Source: Helochares maculicollis (taxonomy: Eukaryota > Arthropoda > Insecta > Coleoptera > Hydrophilidae). From it: a DNA stretch of 51,373 nucleotides. A program made the position numbers and the translations under genes. Positions within the stretch are counted from its first letter, which is position 1, and every line of letters begins with the position of its first letter. The stretch lies in NCBI GenBank assembly GCA_033557835.1, contig JAWQRO010000169.1:1-51373 (forward strand). Reading direction: 5' to 3'. Shown piece by piece: positions 24,901-38,173 of the stretch. Under the pieces are notes generated by a model. The model ran no database searches, was not told the DNA's origin, and saw only the letters and a program-made list of their open reading frames with translations.

Positions 24901-27521
24901 ACTCTCCTGAGTGTTGCCATTTACATTTCAATACTATACGCTCTGCGACTTCGACCTTTTGGCGGATCTGTTCAATTTCAGGATATGTGAATCCTTTTTG
25001 ATCATTTCTGGCATGGTGCATGGGCAAAAACGCAATAGTCGTCAGGACGTTTGAGCTGAAACTATTTTAACGAAATCGTAGATTCGTAACCAGGTTTGCG
25101 ATATGTATGCCCTCCAAAAGTACATGTTAACCTAAACAGATTTTATTTTTTTCAATTAAACCAGTCGATAAAGTAGCACTTTCGAAATGGATTTTTGTAC
25201 CTATCTTAAAAACTATTAAAAATTAATAGATACCAAATTTCGATTTTACTGGAGCACAGGAAATGATATTTTTTCAATTTTAAGAGTTTCACATCATGAA
25301 TATGCGCTAAAAAGTTTGAGTGTCGTGATTAATTTTCAACGAATTGGATAATTTACTTTTTGTCAACTCTTATGATTTTTATTGGATTTTTCATAATCGA
25401 TGTATTTGAAGTGTCAGAATACTAAACTGAAAAAGGGCATAAACAAGTAATCAGGGATCAAATAATTATATATATTATAGACGAGAAAATGTTGTGAACA
25501 TTTGATGAAAAGTAGGGTTCATGGCTTTACTATACAAAATAGCATTCAAAAATTCTTGAATCCTTAAATCAAGGTGTTGTTTGACCTATTTATGATATTT
25601 GCAACTTAACATAGTTCAAAGTTTTTATGTTCTATAAATAAAGTATCCCACACGAGCCTTATTTATTGACATTAGATATTTTATTTTACCTAACCGAATA
25701 TTCGAAAGTGTACCCTAAAATACTTTAATAGAATATGTATTCAATAAAAATGTCCAATTCTTCAAAAGTCAGTTTGATTTTTATACTAGAAATGAAGTGT
25801 TACAATTTTTATGCAAAATATTATATTTTAGCCAAATTAGAGTGTAATTAAATAAATTTGCAAGTAATAGCATCATTGTACACAAGAGAATGTTCAATGG
25901 AGAAACTCCAGATATTTATAAGTTCTAGTGTTTACAGATTACACTTACTATAAATTATAATCTCAGTAAGCAGTTTTTAAATGGAGAAAGCTTTTGAGGT
26001 GAATTTCGACTATAGGCTAGCCAATAGAATAGTTTTGAATGTGGGATTCGCAATAATAATTTTTGAAATTTATTTTCCAAGCATATTGCCAAATATGTTG
26101 TCAATTTATTTTCCAAATTTAGAATAAACACAGGAAGTGTAAACAATACAATTGCTTTGCTCCATTTAAGTTTGTACGTTTTATTTCCTTTGTTTTCTAT
26201 ACCAATTACGAGAGATCTATGTTGCTGCTATGTGGAATTGGCGTTGGGTGGATTAGACTGTGCAACAGACGCGCTGTCCGTGTTCCTATATTCGTAGTAA
26301 TGTTTTCATGAACGAATGTAAAGTCTACTAAATTTAGAGCGCACTCGGATTTAAATAGAAAATTGCAAAACAAACAATTTCATTCAATTGTAAATCAGAT
26401 TAGATTTGTATGCGGATAAATTTACAAGAAATGCGTTAATCAGACTTGTTTGTAATTGTTATCTGCTTTAAGTGAGTTGTTCTAGTCCCGTACATTTATT
26501 GTTCTTGTTAGAGGTGACCGCCTTTTGTTCTGCGGAAATCTTTGTGTTTCTTTCTACTTTGTTTAGCAAATTTTCCCACAATTTACTTAAGAATTGTGTC
26601 GTAAGTATGGCAGGCAATTAATAAAAATTGGGCGGTTGCAAATAACAGTTGTTTATAATCTATTGCAAAATAGACTATGCTGATTATTTTTTAAATTATT
26701 AAACAAGCATCTTACGCACATTAACTGCCTTTAAACATTATACGATGCATTTGTAACGAGAAAAACTCTTCAAATACGTATGTCGAGGAACAGAGGTCAT
26801 TTAGGGACACATCTGGCAGACATTTGTATAAACTTTTGCTTATTTAAGTTCATTAATTTCCAACGCGATTATTATAAAGTGTGTATGTATAAAGGAACGC
26901 GGCAGCAGCACAAATCGCACCGCGTAGTTTCCGCCGCGCTTCAACTGGTTGCATACCAAAACAAAAATTTAAAATGTATTTACGGTAATAAAATTCTAAT
27001 TTTATCAAGATTTCATTGAGAACGATGCGTAAAGAATTGAGTAAATTAAGTAATTATGTCCTTCTAATTTCTATTAGCCGCGGAATTATGTACAGTACAA
27101 CAATAAAAGAAGAAATATTTCTTGTAGTTGCGCAGCGCTGCACAGCCGCCTCGCCTTTCCGCTTAGCTGCTTTTAGTGTGTTGGGCGCGGACATTTTTTG
27201 ATGGTCCGCAACAACAGAATCGATTTGTGGAATAAATTTCATATTGCAATGAGTGCATTAATATTTCCACATAATTTAAGTTTTTAAGTAGCGAAGCGAG
27301 TAATGGTAACACTTAGAACCGCTACTTTCGTGTTCTTGTGCCGTAATTACGGTGGCACGAGGCTCTTCCGGTAGTGGAATAGGAAACGTTTAAAGTTCGT
27401 GTCTTGAAAAAAATCGTTGGTACTACATGGACGCTCAAATGGAAGTTTAATTTAACCATTATGCAATACAAGAAATTGCAATTATTATTCCCGCTGTGCG
27501 CCGATGGAAAGCGCGACTCAC
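21923..27521. other. Long gene-free AT-rich stretch (probable formin intron)
   Basis: No coding exon was recognised on either strand, and no further formin exon was found downstream of the one at 27522-27605. A short perfect hairpin (8-bp arms) lies at 22330-22351. Around 24380-24420 the string ccaaatttggtcgagatcgg resembles the phrase found near the ends of many insect interspersed repeats, but no element could be delimited. Confidence 0.4.
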
Positions 27522-27605
27522 CTGATCACAGATGATGTCCCATTTTTTTTCGTAGTCGTAATTCTTCAAGAGCTTCGCTTTGTCCGGTGGTAAATCCATC
27601 GAGGT
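27522..27605 (-). CDS. Frl: FRL/FMNL formin, coding exon 2
   Basis: An 84-bp exon (28 codons, both ends phase 0) bounded by TTTCAG and GTGAGT on the minus strand encodes TSMDLPPDKAKLLKNYD followed by EKKWDIICDQ. This matches the start of the GTPase-binding/FH3 (DID) region of FMNL-type formins, which nucleate and elongate actin filaments and are controlled by Rho-family GTPases. It joins in frame to the exon at 38174-38347. The next exon should open with residues equivalent to (E)RFQVKNPP; none was found between here and position 1, so the rest of the gene, including the FH1 and FH2 domains, is probably outside the window to the left. The symbol follows the Drosophila name. Confidence 0.85.
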
Positions 27606-28429
27606 CTGAAACCAAAGGAAAACATAAAATTAAATTGGTTCTGTTGCGTAAATTACATCAAATTTGGGTGACCACCAAGACTTCTAATTTATAAAGTGTT
27701 GACATTCAGTGGCCTGGTTTACATAAACAGCTCAGGCAAAATAATCACTTCTGTCAAGTTTGTTGTAATATTTGCATATCTATGTATACAGATCGCGTAC
27801 CTTCAGTGTATTCAATAATTAGACGTACTTGGCACTAGACTCTGTTTGCGCAAAAAGCATTTAATAGAAACATAGCCAATATTTTTTGGTATTATGTGAT
27901 AATAAGAGAAATGTTTGTTCACTATTTATCAGTAAACGGAGGATTATACGTTAACGTAAAAGGATTTGGCCATTCAAAATGAATGTGTTTGATGTACATA
28001 TATGAATGCGACATTTTGCATTTTTGATTATCATGAAATGGATAAATAGGCAACCAGACTATCATTTCCTAAAGCACGGATGGATTTATCTAATGGCATA
28101 TTTAGAACTATTGATTTATATATTTTTGGGTTTGAATTAATTTTTAATTTTTATTCCTTGCCACTCATACGAAATAGAGAATGTTATTACAGCAGTTGAT
28201 TAATAGCAATAGATTCAATAAAAACTACGAAATATGATGCAGGTAGTTATAGAACACAGGGTGAACACATGTTAATATACAGTGGATCAGATGAGACAAA
28301 ACGGACGGGCTCAAGCTACTGTCGCCTGTATTATCCGTAGGGATGCAATATCTCAAATTGAAGCACGAATTTATGTTTCTGACGGACTAGTAATGTTACA
28401 AACAGCGTTTAATAATAACAATAACGACG
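27606..28429. other. Formin intron 1, unannotated part
   Basis: Nothing was recognised in this part of the 10.6-kb intron between 27605 and 38174. Confidence 0.4.
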
Positions 28430-28790
28430 CATAGATTGGTCAAAGTCAAAACCGCAATCAATGATTTGTTTTTAGAAATGTTTTTAGAACTGGGGAAATC
28501 AGAAAATATGATGGTGGTAGAAGACATAAAAGGAAAGATCGGGAAAGATTTTATAGATACTGACAGAACAAACAGAAAATCTGGCGCCGACGTAAAAAAT
28601 AATGGCCCCAGCAAAATTATTGACTTCTGCATTCTAAGTAATTTAACAGTCACAAATTCTTTCTTCCATCACACAAATATTCACAGGGATGACCTTACGA
28701 TGATTATGACAACAACTAGATACAATAAAGAACAAACAGATAAGAAGATAGGGTGAAATAGAAATCGATCACTTCTTGCTAAAGATTATA
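28430..28790 (+). pseudogene. LINE endonuclease-domain relic
   Basis: The plus-strand frame 28436-28756 reads VVEDIKGKIGKDF, then NNGPSKIIDFCILSNLTVTN followed by SFFHHTNIHRDD. It follows the GDFNAKxG ... NxNGxxLxDFCxxxxLxxxNTxFxHKxIHxxTW layout of the AP-endonuclease domain of non-LTR retrotransposons; the key Asp/Asn of GDFN are degraded. It ends at a stop at 28756 and the rest of the element is unreadable. It sits in the first formin intron, on the opposite strand. Confidence 0.65.
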
Positions 28791-29909
28791 CAAAGATGAC
28801 TAGGAAATGATGAAGATAGTAAGCCCTTAGGTGTTAGAAAATTTCGATCAGGAAAGAAGAAAATGTTAGGCGTATTACAAATCAATAAAGTTACCACATT
28901 ACTCAGAAGTCAGTAACAATAGGCATACTGAGTAGTGTCTACTTAAAGTCATCAAATCTCTGACGAGCCTACGATTAAATTTAGGAATCGAAACCTTATT
29001 TTCCCGTGATTATGATGGTTATCGAGCATTCGCTATACCATCAAGAAATTATTGACTGATGTGGTGCTTCATTGCCAAAAGCAGAAACAAACTCGTTGAG
29101 GGATCCTTATTGAGATAATTCCTTTGACTATTGTAAACTCTAATATAGCAATTCGCTGCAGTTACACAATTGTAAATATCGCACTGAAACTTTTGGATTT
29201 AAGTTGACCACAAATAGATATATTTCAAAAACATTATCATTTTATTAATGGCGCCTTCTACATCCCTCAACGCAAATCATTATTACCATTAACATCTTGT
29301 CCAGTCGCCTCTGGTATACTTGGCTAGCTTTCAATCAATTTTCCTTGTGAAAAATGTGTTTTATGTTTTGTGTTTTTGTTTATCTTATATCATCCATCAG
29401 TTTTGCCGTACACACCTTTGTCAAACAGACTGTATCTTATAGTTTAGACCTGGCCCAAAGCGATTACCACCGTTTTTATTATTGAAATTTTGAAACCAAC
29501 AGTTTTAAGAAAACGTAAAAATAATGATTTTTTCCCTAACTTAACACTTTTGTAGAGATTACCTCAAAAGGTATATTAGTAAAATAGGAATAATAAAAAA
29601 ATCAACAAATAATTATACACTCTATTTCAAATTGTATCCTACACTTCCCAAACCGTAAGATTTTATTGTGCCCCCTCGAGGCGTTCCAGCAAAATTTTTG
29701 AAACGCCAGGTTTTGCATCTCTGCATTTTAAGGTTGAATTTGTAGAATATGCACAGGTTACATTAGTCATTGAACGGTTTTACCATGTCTGTATTTTTAT
29801 ATAAATATCCAGTTTGCGCAGTAAAGAAATTTTTTTTCAATTTGCTCAGATACATTATAGATGTAATACCTTCTGGATCTTCATTAGAATGATAATTTTG
29901 TTATAGCAT
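28791..29909. other. Formin intron 1, unannotated part
   Basis: AT-rich, possibly decayed downstream sequence of the LINE at its left. No clear motif was seen. Confidence 0.4.
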
Positions 29910-31025
29910 CAGGTGCGCAAGTTTAAAATGTCGTTTTGTCGTCAAGAGATGGCGCATGAAATTTATTGAAATAGCTTTTGGAACCCAAAGCGCCATTTTT
30001 TTGTAAGACTGCCCACTACAAAACGTCATATTCGTTTAGTTGTTTACAAGTTAGTAGCATACTTCTTTTTCGTGGTAAAAACATGTCGAATTTTGAGCCA
30101 AGTAAAGAGCATTTGCGGCAAGTAATGATTTGCTTGTTCAATCAAAAGAAAAAGGCATCGGCAAGTCATCGAATTCTGGTAGACTTACGGCGATTTTGCT
30201 CCAACTGTCAAGACTTGTGAACGCAGGTTTCAACGTTTCAAAAGTGGCGATTTCCATGTTATTGACAAAGAACGTGAAAATCGACTAAAAAAGTTTGAAG
30301 ACGACGAATTACAAGCATTATTGGATGAAGACGATACACGAAGACACAAATGATGGCGAAGCAGTTGAATGTCACTCGGCAAGCCATTTCCGATCGCCTG
30401 AGAGCCATGGGGAAGATTCAAAAGGTTGGAAAATGGATTCCACACAAACTGAACGAACGACAGATGGAAAGACAAAAAACTGTGTGCCAAATGCTGCATT
30501 TATGCCACAAAAGAAAGGGTTTTTTGCATCAGACTCCCGAACGTAAGAAATCGTGGGTAACGCCAACCAATGACAACCGTCAACATCGTGTACAAACTCG
30601 GATCGTTTTGGGTTGAAGACAATGTGGTGTGGTGTGAATGGGATAGAATTCATTCTGCAGCAGGACAATGCTCCTGCACCTTCAACCAAAATGGTGAAAG
30701 AAACGATTTCTTCGCTTAGTTGGGAACTCCTACCCCACCCGCCGACTTCACCAGACCTTCTGACTATCACCTCCTCTCATCGATGGGACACGCACTGGCT
30801 GAGCAAAACTTCAAGACTTTCGAGGATATACAAAAATGGCTCGATGAATGAATATCAATGAAAGTTAAAGCTTTCTTTTGGCATGGTATCCATAAGTTGC
30901 CCAACAAATGGATAAAATATGTAAAAAGCGAGGGCCAATACTTTGAATAAAAAGTGTTTTACTATTGTTCTTAAATAATTGCGTATTTTTCATGAAAAAA
31001 ACGACATTTTAAACTTGCGCACCTG
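29910..31025 (+). mobile_element. Mariner (mauritiana/Mos1-like) with perfect 28-bp inverted repeats and a dead, shortened transposase
   Basis: The ends at 29910-29937 and 30998-31025 are exact inverted complements over 28 bp (CAGGTGCGCAAGTTTAAAAT and so on). The transposase begins at 30083 (MSNFEPSKEHLRQVMICLF), breaks at about 30178, continues as FEDDELQALLDEDD (about 30290), MMAKQLNVTRQAISDRLRAM (from 30350), GKIQKVGKWIPHKLNERQ and VCQMLHLCHKRKG. The region between the first and second catalytic residues is largely deleted; the end (HALAEQNFKTF, GIHKLP, EGQYFE-stop at about 30950) remains. Length is 1116 bp, so about 170 bp are missing. A flanking TA duplication could not be placed cleanly. 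It lies in formin intron 1 on the opposite strand. Confidence 0.9.
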
Positions 31026-32149
31026 GTATAAGTGTGTGGGTGTGATATCTTGTTAATCACTACGGCATTTTCTGTGTGAAAAATTAATTAAAAATACATT
31101 ATCTACCTTAACGTATATTAGATATTTGTAAGTCTGTTTGCAGTATAGCCCCATGTTGTTTTCTACAAACTTTATCATTTATGATCCTCCACTCTACTTT
31201 AAACAATAAGTACTGACTCTAATCTAATAAAACTCAAGTAAAGCGGTTTCTGAATCATCAATTGAAAACAGACATTGCAGTTTCATGGAAAAACCACGTA
31301 TTAATTTTATTACTGACCAAGCCAAAATTGTGCAAGTTGGTCTGTACTTTATACAATTGTTATAAGAAGCAACGAATAATCATCAATTCAACGATCGTAC
31401 ACCTAAATCTACCTGCATTAGTCAGCGAGTCATTCCTATATATAAGGACACAAAGCTCGTGCTAGGTTTTCAAAACTATACTTAAATTTCCAGCAGAGAC
31501 TATCCCTGTAATGGTTAGATGTGGCAAAAATTTAATTAAAATAATGGCACGTCATTTTCGTGCGTACAAATCAAAACCAACGGTAAAATGTTAATTACAG
31601 TGTCATTTAAACATGTTAAAGTGCGTGTCACATGACAGTTTAAACAAGAGCAAAGTTTACATAAATAATTACACACAGTGATTATTTTGTTTTCTCTTGT
31701 GAACAATAATGTTCTATTTTAGCTTTCCTCGGCATTTATTGTATTTGTATTAAAACGGCGTTTTATATAAAAAGGCTCTTGTGTAATTAAAGTGCGGTGA
31801 ATCTAAAAATACCCATAACATTCATAGCCCTTCCGAATTTTGCGGTTTTTTTGTAATGGTAATTTACACAGTAAGCACCTACGTCACATAATGTATGTGT
31901 AGTGGCGGTTAATGCCGGATATGAGTATAGCTTGGGTAAGCGGAAGTAAGCCTGTTGTACTGTAACAGAACTATACAAATACATATGAGCTATCGAGTAT
32001 AAATTAGAATGGAGTCTACCTACGGTTGTCCATAAGTATTTGCTTGTACATTAAATTGAACACGCTGACCATTAAGGTACACTAGGTCACAAAAGTAGAG
32101 GTATAATTGCAGCTGTGCATTCATGTAGTTGCCTAGTTAAATCAATTTA
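31026..32149. other. Formin intron 1, unannotated part
   Basis: Nothing was recognised. Confidence 0.4.
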
Positions 32150-32152
32150 AAA

Positions 32153-32300
32153 ATGCCAAAACATTGTGTTGTTGCAAAGTGAAGCATATTAATTCACACA
32201 AAAGGGATTGAGTACATTAATTTTCAGTCTTAAAGAATTCGATTCAGTACGCTTAAAGAGCAGTGGCTAGATCTGTATCCATGAGGAATGTTGTATAATA
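32153..32300 (+). pseudogene. THAP zinc-finger domain relic
   Basis: From 32153 the frame reads MPKHCVVAK, then a TGA exactly where the second zinc-binding Cys of the THAP C-x4-C pair is expected, then HTKGIEYINF. After a one-base shift it reads SLKEFDSVRLKEQWLDLY, which fits the segment around the first invariant Trp of THAP domains. The later C...H pair was not found. THAP domains occur in host regulators and in P-element-type transposases; which source applies is unknown. The open frame at 36552-36824 (basic, coiled-coil-like) could be a distant part of the same relic, but this is speculation. Confidence 0.45.
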
Positions 32301-35300
32301 TTCATTCATCGATATCAAATAAATGTAATTTGATCGATACTAATTCTGAGGTATTTTAAGATGTTATGCAACCTGACTCCTTTAAGTTTTACGCGACATA
32401 ATAATTTGTTTCTCGTTACGAAAACAGTTGCGCTGAAAGCAATATTGTCTATATTTTTGCCCGGAAATCTGAACTGCACTTGGCCACTGTTTAAATTTAT
32501 TTTATTACATTACCTAACTTCTGCAGGCTTGTTTAGATTACATTTTTTATTAAAGAAATATTTTTGGGCACAATCGTAAACAACGTAAACGTCATTTCCT
32601 GCTAATAAAAGTTGAAATAAAGGATCAATAAACTATACCTAAATGAAAGTAACACAATTTTTCACAAAGGATAGACCGACGACCAAAGGAAATCAAATTA
32701 TTTTGACACGCCATTCCTATCACCGAATTCATAAATCTTCGTTGTCTGGAAACAGAAGCGGAATGGGAGTGAGCGATACAATAAATTGTACATTATTAGA
32801 GAGCACCCGCATTTAGAGAAAAACCACCCTCAAATATGAGGGCGTGGTGGATAAGTGAAGTGGTGCAGAAAATACAATAGCTTGCTGCAAATATTAGTAA
32901 ATAGACGACAACGACGGTCTATTCAGGGGTATAATAGGGCATAAATTGCGTAACGAATTACTTTCCCTCGCCCCTATCAGCTTTTCATAAAATAAATTGT
33001 ATAGCATAACCGTATATAAAAACATATAACATAATACATTGGATTTTGTTTTCTGTCAAAAGATAACGAACAGCCTTGAACTATATTTATGCAAAATGAT
33101 AAAAATGAAATATTTGTTTGGAAGTAATACATATTTAACCGTTGCTCCTTGATTGTGTAATATATTCGAATGCCAGGAATCATACTTTCCTCAATTGATA
33201 ACATTAGATGCTCATTATGTTTACTCATACGGGAGTGTTTGGGGGTGACTAAAGTTCAACGCCCAGTTAGGAACTTTGTCTCGTCGTCTACCAGAACCCT
33301 GCCTCTACCCTATGCACCGACTGAATGTTACCGTGATCAAGACCTATTGTTGCGTGATTTTATACCGGGGGAGCTTAAAAATGTTAGGCAGCAAATATCT
33401 CTTTATGTAGACACGTTGTGGAAACAATAGTGTGAAAAATCGTGTGCGCAAAGCGGCAATAACAGATAAAAATCGATTAAAATAAAAAGAGCTCCCACCT
33501 ATGTACCGCGAAACACTGTCAGTCAACTCGAGGCCACAACTGATATGTGACGAAAAGAAAAATAATAAAAATAATACAGAAACATGTTGTAAACAAACTG
33601 CATTTGAACCAGAAACATACAACGGAATAACCTTCAAGAATACTCTCTCGCCGGGCAAAGAAGCGAAATAATCAAAGGAAGCCGTGATCATCGCTAAATT
33701 CAAAGAACGGAAGCACGCCATCTTGATATCACTTCTCTTTTTGGCATTACGTGTTTCCGGTTTTTCAGTAAATCTATTTATACGAATTAATCGTTTTAAG
33801 AAATGATTCATGTTTCTATCATGAGATATATGAAAGAGATCGAGTCAAGAGAAAGAGGCTACAAATAATATGCCACTAAGTACATCAAAGTGTAATTTTT
33901 GGTACTATATGATTCCTCTTATAATAGTCAAAAGAAAACTACTCTAATCTCCTGTAATCATAAAGTAATCAACAAGTAAGAGCATTTGTGCTAGAGTGTT
34001 GAAATTTGGCATTTTTCTATTATATGGTAATCAATTTCTTATGAAATTTTGGGACACGGTGGACCTGCTAACCTAAGCAAAGTTCAAAATTTTTGAAGTA
34101 AATAAATCGTCCAGCTATATATTTGCGCATTACATAAAAAACATTAAAAAGTAACAGGGTTAAATTTCTTTAGTTTTAAAAATTTTTTAGAGATTACTTT
34201 GTCAGTAACTGTGCAGACGAACGTTGGAAGGACGAAATATCAAATATTTGCAGGTTTTGCAAAACATATGTTGCATTATCTCTTAGGCATATATTTTTAA
34301 TAAAAATAATAGTCGATACTACATCCCAAAGCAACAGTAGCTGCAAAGAATTTAAGAGAGATGCAACAAGCGAAATGTTCCTCTTTTCAATGCTTATTTA
34401 ATAATTAACTGATAAGTAATCACATATTATTAAAACTATATTTTCACAAATATGTACTAATATTCCAGTATGGTCAATTCACTTCAGTAATATTATACAT
34501 ATAATGTACAATCTCAAAATTTTCGATTCAGTGTTTTAACAGCTGGTTTCCACCTGGCCTTGCATTTACAAGTCGATGGTATTATTTGCCTTTTCGCAGA
34601 GAATATAAAATGCTTCCCGAAAAATGTTAACATTTCAATCATACTCTGGTCTTTCGGACTACATTTTCGACATTTTATGGTTGAGATATAATTAATTGTG
34701 CGTTATTTACGAATGTGCAGCATGAATGAAATAATTCAAACTTGATAATTTTCTTTCTTTAACCACCATCTGTTAAAAACACAGAAAATGATGTTAGGAC
34801 TCAATAAATATATCTAGATATTTTTAATACACATGTATATTCCTAGGGACTTCAAAGAAAAGTCTTGATTTTAACTAATTCTGTTATCTGTTATCACCAA
34901 TTTGCAACGATCGCAATAAATTAGGATTGTGGGTGATAAACAAAATAGCGCATTCCCTGACTCACTTTTATCATCTGTATGGAATTTACATTTTACCACA
35001 ATAAAACTATTAATACGACTCGATCTTTTTTTTCCTTAGAGTTTTCCGTCTGTTGCAATTATCCCAAAAAAGGAATTAAGGAATATTACTTCTTTAATAG
35101 TGTGTTTTAAAAACAGTGCATGAAAATTGTAGTGTAAAATAGCATTAAAAAATAATACAAGAGGACGAAATAAGGTGCCAATCAACTTGAGGGAAATTAG
35201 ATTTCTAGATTTTCATTAAATTGGTACTTTAATACATTACATGTACGTATATGGAAATTTTGAGTGGAGGCAATCCTGATTTTTTCAATGTTATTAAATG

Positions 35301-38173
35301 TTAAAGATGAAGAAAACCGGTCAAGTTAGTTTGTTCCTTAATGAAATTTGTAACTTGATAATGCATCAAATTTTGACACTGAAATATTAATGAGACACTT
35401 TGAAAAGAATTTAAGAATTAATACCCAGCAACCTGATATTGTATCAATTTGTACATTCATCGTTTTTCTAGGCACAATCAACTCAAACAGCGGAAGTATC
35501 ATCTTTATCTCTAAATTGTGCAATTTATTACTAGAATCTATAAAATTGACAAGTGGCAACATTTAAAAAATTGTGATAAAACCTTATATGCTTACAATTG
35601 GATTAATTATTAATACCAACTAATGTGGATTTTAACGGAAAGAAGTTTAGCTGCCTTGTTCCCATAAATTCGAGGGGAGAAACTAATATAAAAAAATAGA
35701 TTTTATTTTTCTATCATTTTTAAATATAATAGTTCCATAAGGTTCTATATGTAAGAATTTGTCGTTTATAAGGACCAAAAATGAGAAAATAGTCAAAGAG
35801 CGGAAAAGAGTCAAAATGAATTCGGAAAGGCTACAAGGAAGAAGTTTCGTCAAAAGCATGAACCAATTGTGGAGGGTATTGCAATTATGCAGGTTTATTA
35901 CTAGAAACATATACGAGACAGTTTTTGATAGCAAACTCAAACAGACAACAAAAGAAATAACGGAAAAAGCATGAAGGTGATATAAAAAAGAACAGGAAAT
36001 TTTTTTTATCTAGTTTTTATGAATTTGGGAACAAAATTCTTCAATGAGTCCTAACAAAAGTATGATTTATAAGAAGTTTAATTTTAACAATTCCATTGTT
36101 AAAATCTAGATCGTAGGTTTTCCATTACACTTTAAATCATCTTCTTTTACCTTACATTATTAGTATAGATAGATAAAGGGCACATTGCAAAGAATGATTA
36201 TGTCAGGCATTTTTTAAATTTGTGATCTTTTTAAAAGGTTTCTAAAATGTTATCTGATAATTTTGATTACGTTTTGTATATACATTCAGGATTTAGATTT
36301 TGTTAAATATAAAAAAACCTTACAATTATTTTTAAATGAGTTGGAATAGACTTGATTAGCTCAAAACAGCTCAAACAATTAAAATATGATAGTTTTCCTG
36401 ACGCCTAAACAAATATATGGAGTTTTCTATGAACATTTTCCTTATAGGAAATAAACCTAATATTCGTGCTAATAAATACATTATAAACGCCGGCAAATGA
36501 AATATTCCTAAACAAGTATTTGCGAATTCTAAAACAAACGATTTTGATTTCGTGGATTTATGCTATGAAGAAAATAGCAGAAGACAGAAAAAATACTTCG
36601 GTAATATAATACTAATAAAAAATAAGATGTTGCAAAAGCAAGTGACTCTGAAAAAGTCATTAAAATCCTTAAGAAAGTGTAATTTTCTGTCTAAAATTAA
36701 AGAGTTGTGTTACCATATATTAATCAAAACCGTTACTAGCCGATTGGTCATTCACTTCAAAATAATAATAATAACATGGAAAAAAATACGCTTTAACTCT
36801 AAAAATTACACAAAAATTAATTAGATTTTTTTTAAAAGCTGAAGTTTTGTGAAGAACTAAAGGGTTAATTTAATAACATCCGTTCCCCATAACTATGCCA
36901 ATACACAGTTACAGACAAATTGCACATTCAGATACTTTTAAACTAATCAGTTTAGAGACCATTACCCATTCCTACGCTACTGCTTTTATGAATCACGATT
37001 ATTTATGTAGCTGCGAGGTCTCCTTGTCGCACTTGATGACCCCTGACACTCTCGTGTTTCTAAAGAATCTTTTTGTTCTCTTCAATGAAGTCGGGATCCA
37101 CTACACTGTAATCATGAAGGAAGTCTTGAACTATGCTTTTGTTGCAGTTCACTCACAGACTTCAAAATAAAAATCCATATGGGATCTTAAAAAAATTACC
37201 TGATATATGTAGGTAGTACTTTGTTGAAATCAAGTTTAAAATTTTTGCTTACACGCACTTATTTAATATATTTTCAAGTAAAAAGAAAACTCTTTTATTC
37301 AGTAAGTGAACGCCCCTTGAAATTAGAAGCGCCAAAAATAACACAAGAGTTATTTTAATTATAGCGTGTATTTATTTACACCCGGGCGTAAGACTAATTT
37401 CTATTTTAAATTATTGTGTATCTAACATCCAGGACATTAGAATAGGGCATTCTCATTAAATTATAACGTGTGTAGTATTTTTATATACAGCTTAAATTGC
37501 ATCTAAAACGAGCTTAATAGGACAATTTGGGCCAATGTTGTTCGCACCACATGCTCGTTAAACGATGTCTAGGCCTGGTATGTGCGTGCATCATTGATAA
37601 ACAATTTAACGAGGGAAAACCTGTGCACACATATTCTTTGTGAAATTTGCACGTTCCTATAACACAGGCCAGATAAAAATTATCTGCGTAACCATCAACT
37701 TCCCGGTAAAAGTTCCATTACAATATTGAACCGTCGTATCTACAATGTGTGACTAATTTTATAGTCACTCATTGAACTTCATTTCTATCCATGTATATTA
37801 ATTATTATTTCATATGCATTTTTGATCAAACAAATTCAATTGTTTCGCGCAATTTCGCATCAAATTACTTTTATTACTGTTTTTGTTACGTTACATAACA
37901 GAAATCTCAATTAAATGGTATCATGTCAAATCTACATGGAAGAATGTTGCTGTAACAGCTCAGTAAGTTGATTCAGGAACAAGTTTTTGATATTTTTAAA
38001 GACCGCCATCATCTGACAGCAGCCAACTTTTTGCTTCTATTTATTTCCGTCTACCTATTTATTTTCCATTGTACTTCAGGTAGAATTCAAAATAAAATGA
38101 TTTCAATAAACAGATGATCGTCCCAAAGTGACCCTGACTTAATTTACTTATTCGCAACAACTTTTTAACTCAC
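32301..38173. other. Formin intron 1, unannotated part
   Basis: AT-rich. Several open frames of 70-155 codons are present (for example 33170-33430 plus, 33344-33811 minus, 35759-35974 plus, 36895-37170 plus); none has recognisable motifs or supporting splice context. The piece 33230-33540 is less AT-rich than its surroundings and might be an alternative promoter or a decayed repeat. Confidence 0.35.

Noticed and set aside
33170..33430. 86-codon plus-strand open frame
   Set aside because: No family resemblance and no intron or promoter context; only a slightly lower AT content sets it apart.
33344..33811. 155-codon minus-strand open frame, considered as an alternative first exon of the formin
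   Set aside because: No myristoylation start, no similarity to the FMNL N-terminus, and no convincing splice donor joining in frame to 27605.
36895..37170. 91-codon plus-strand open frame
   Set aside because: No recognised motif; could be part of an old repeat but nothing supports a gene.
37554..37613. Possible microRNA-like hairpin (9-bp CTCGTTAAA/TTTAACGAG stem)
   Set aside because: Only nine terminal pairs; the interior does not pair well enough for a microRNA precursor.
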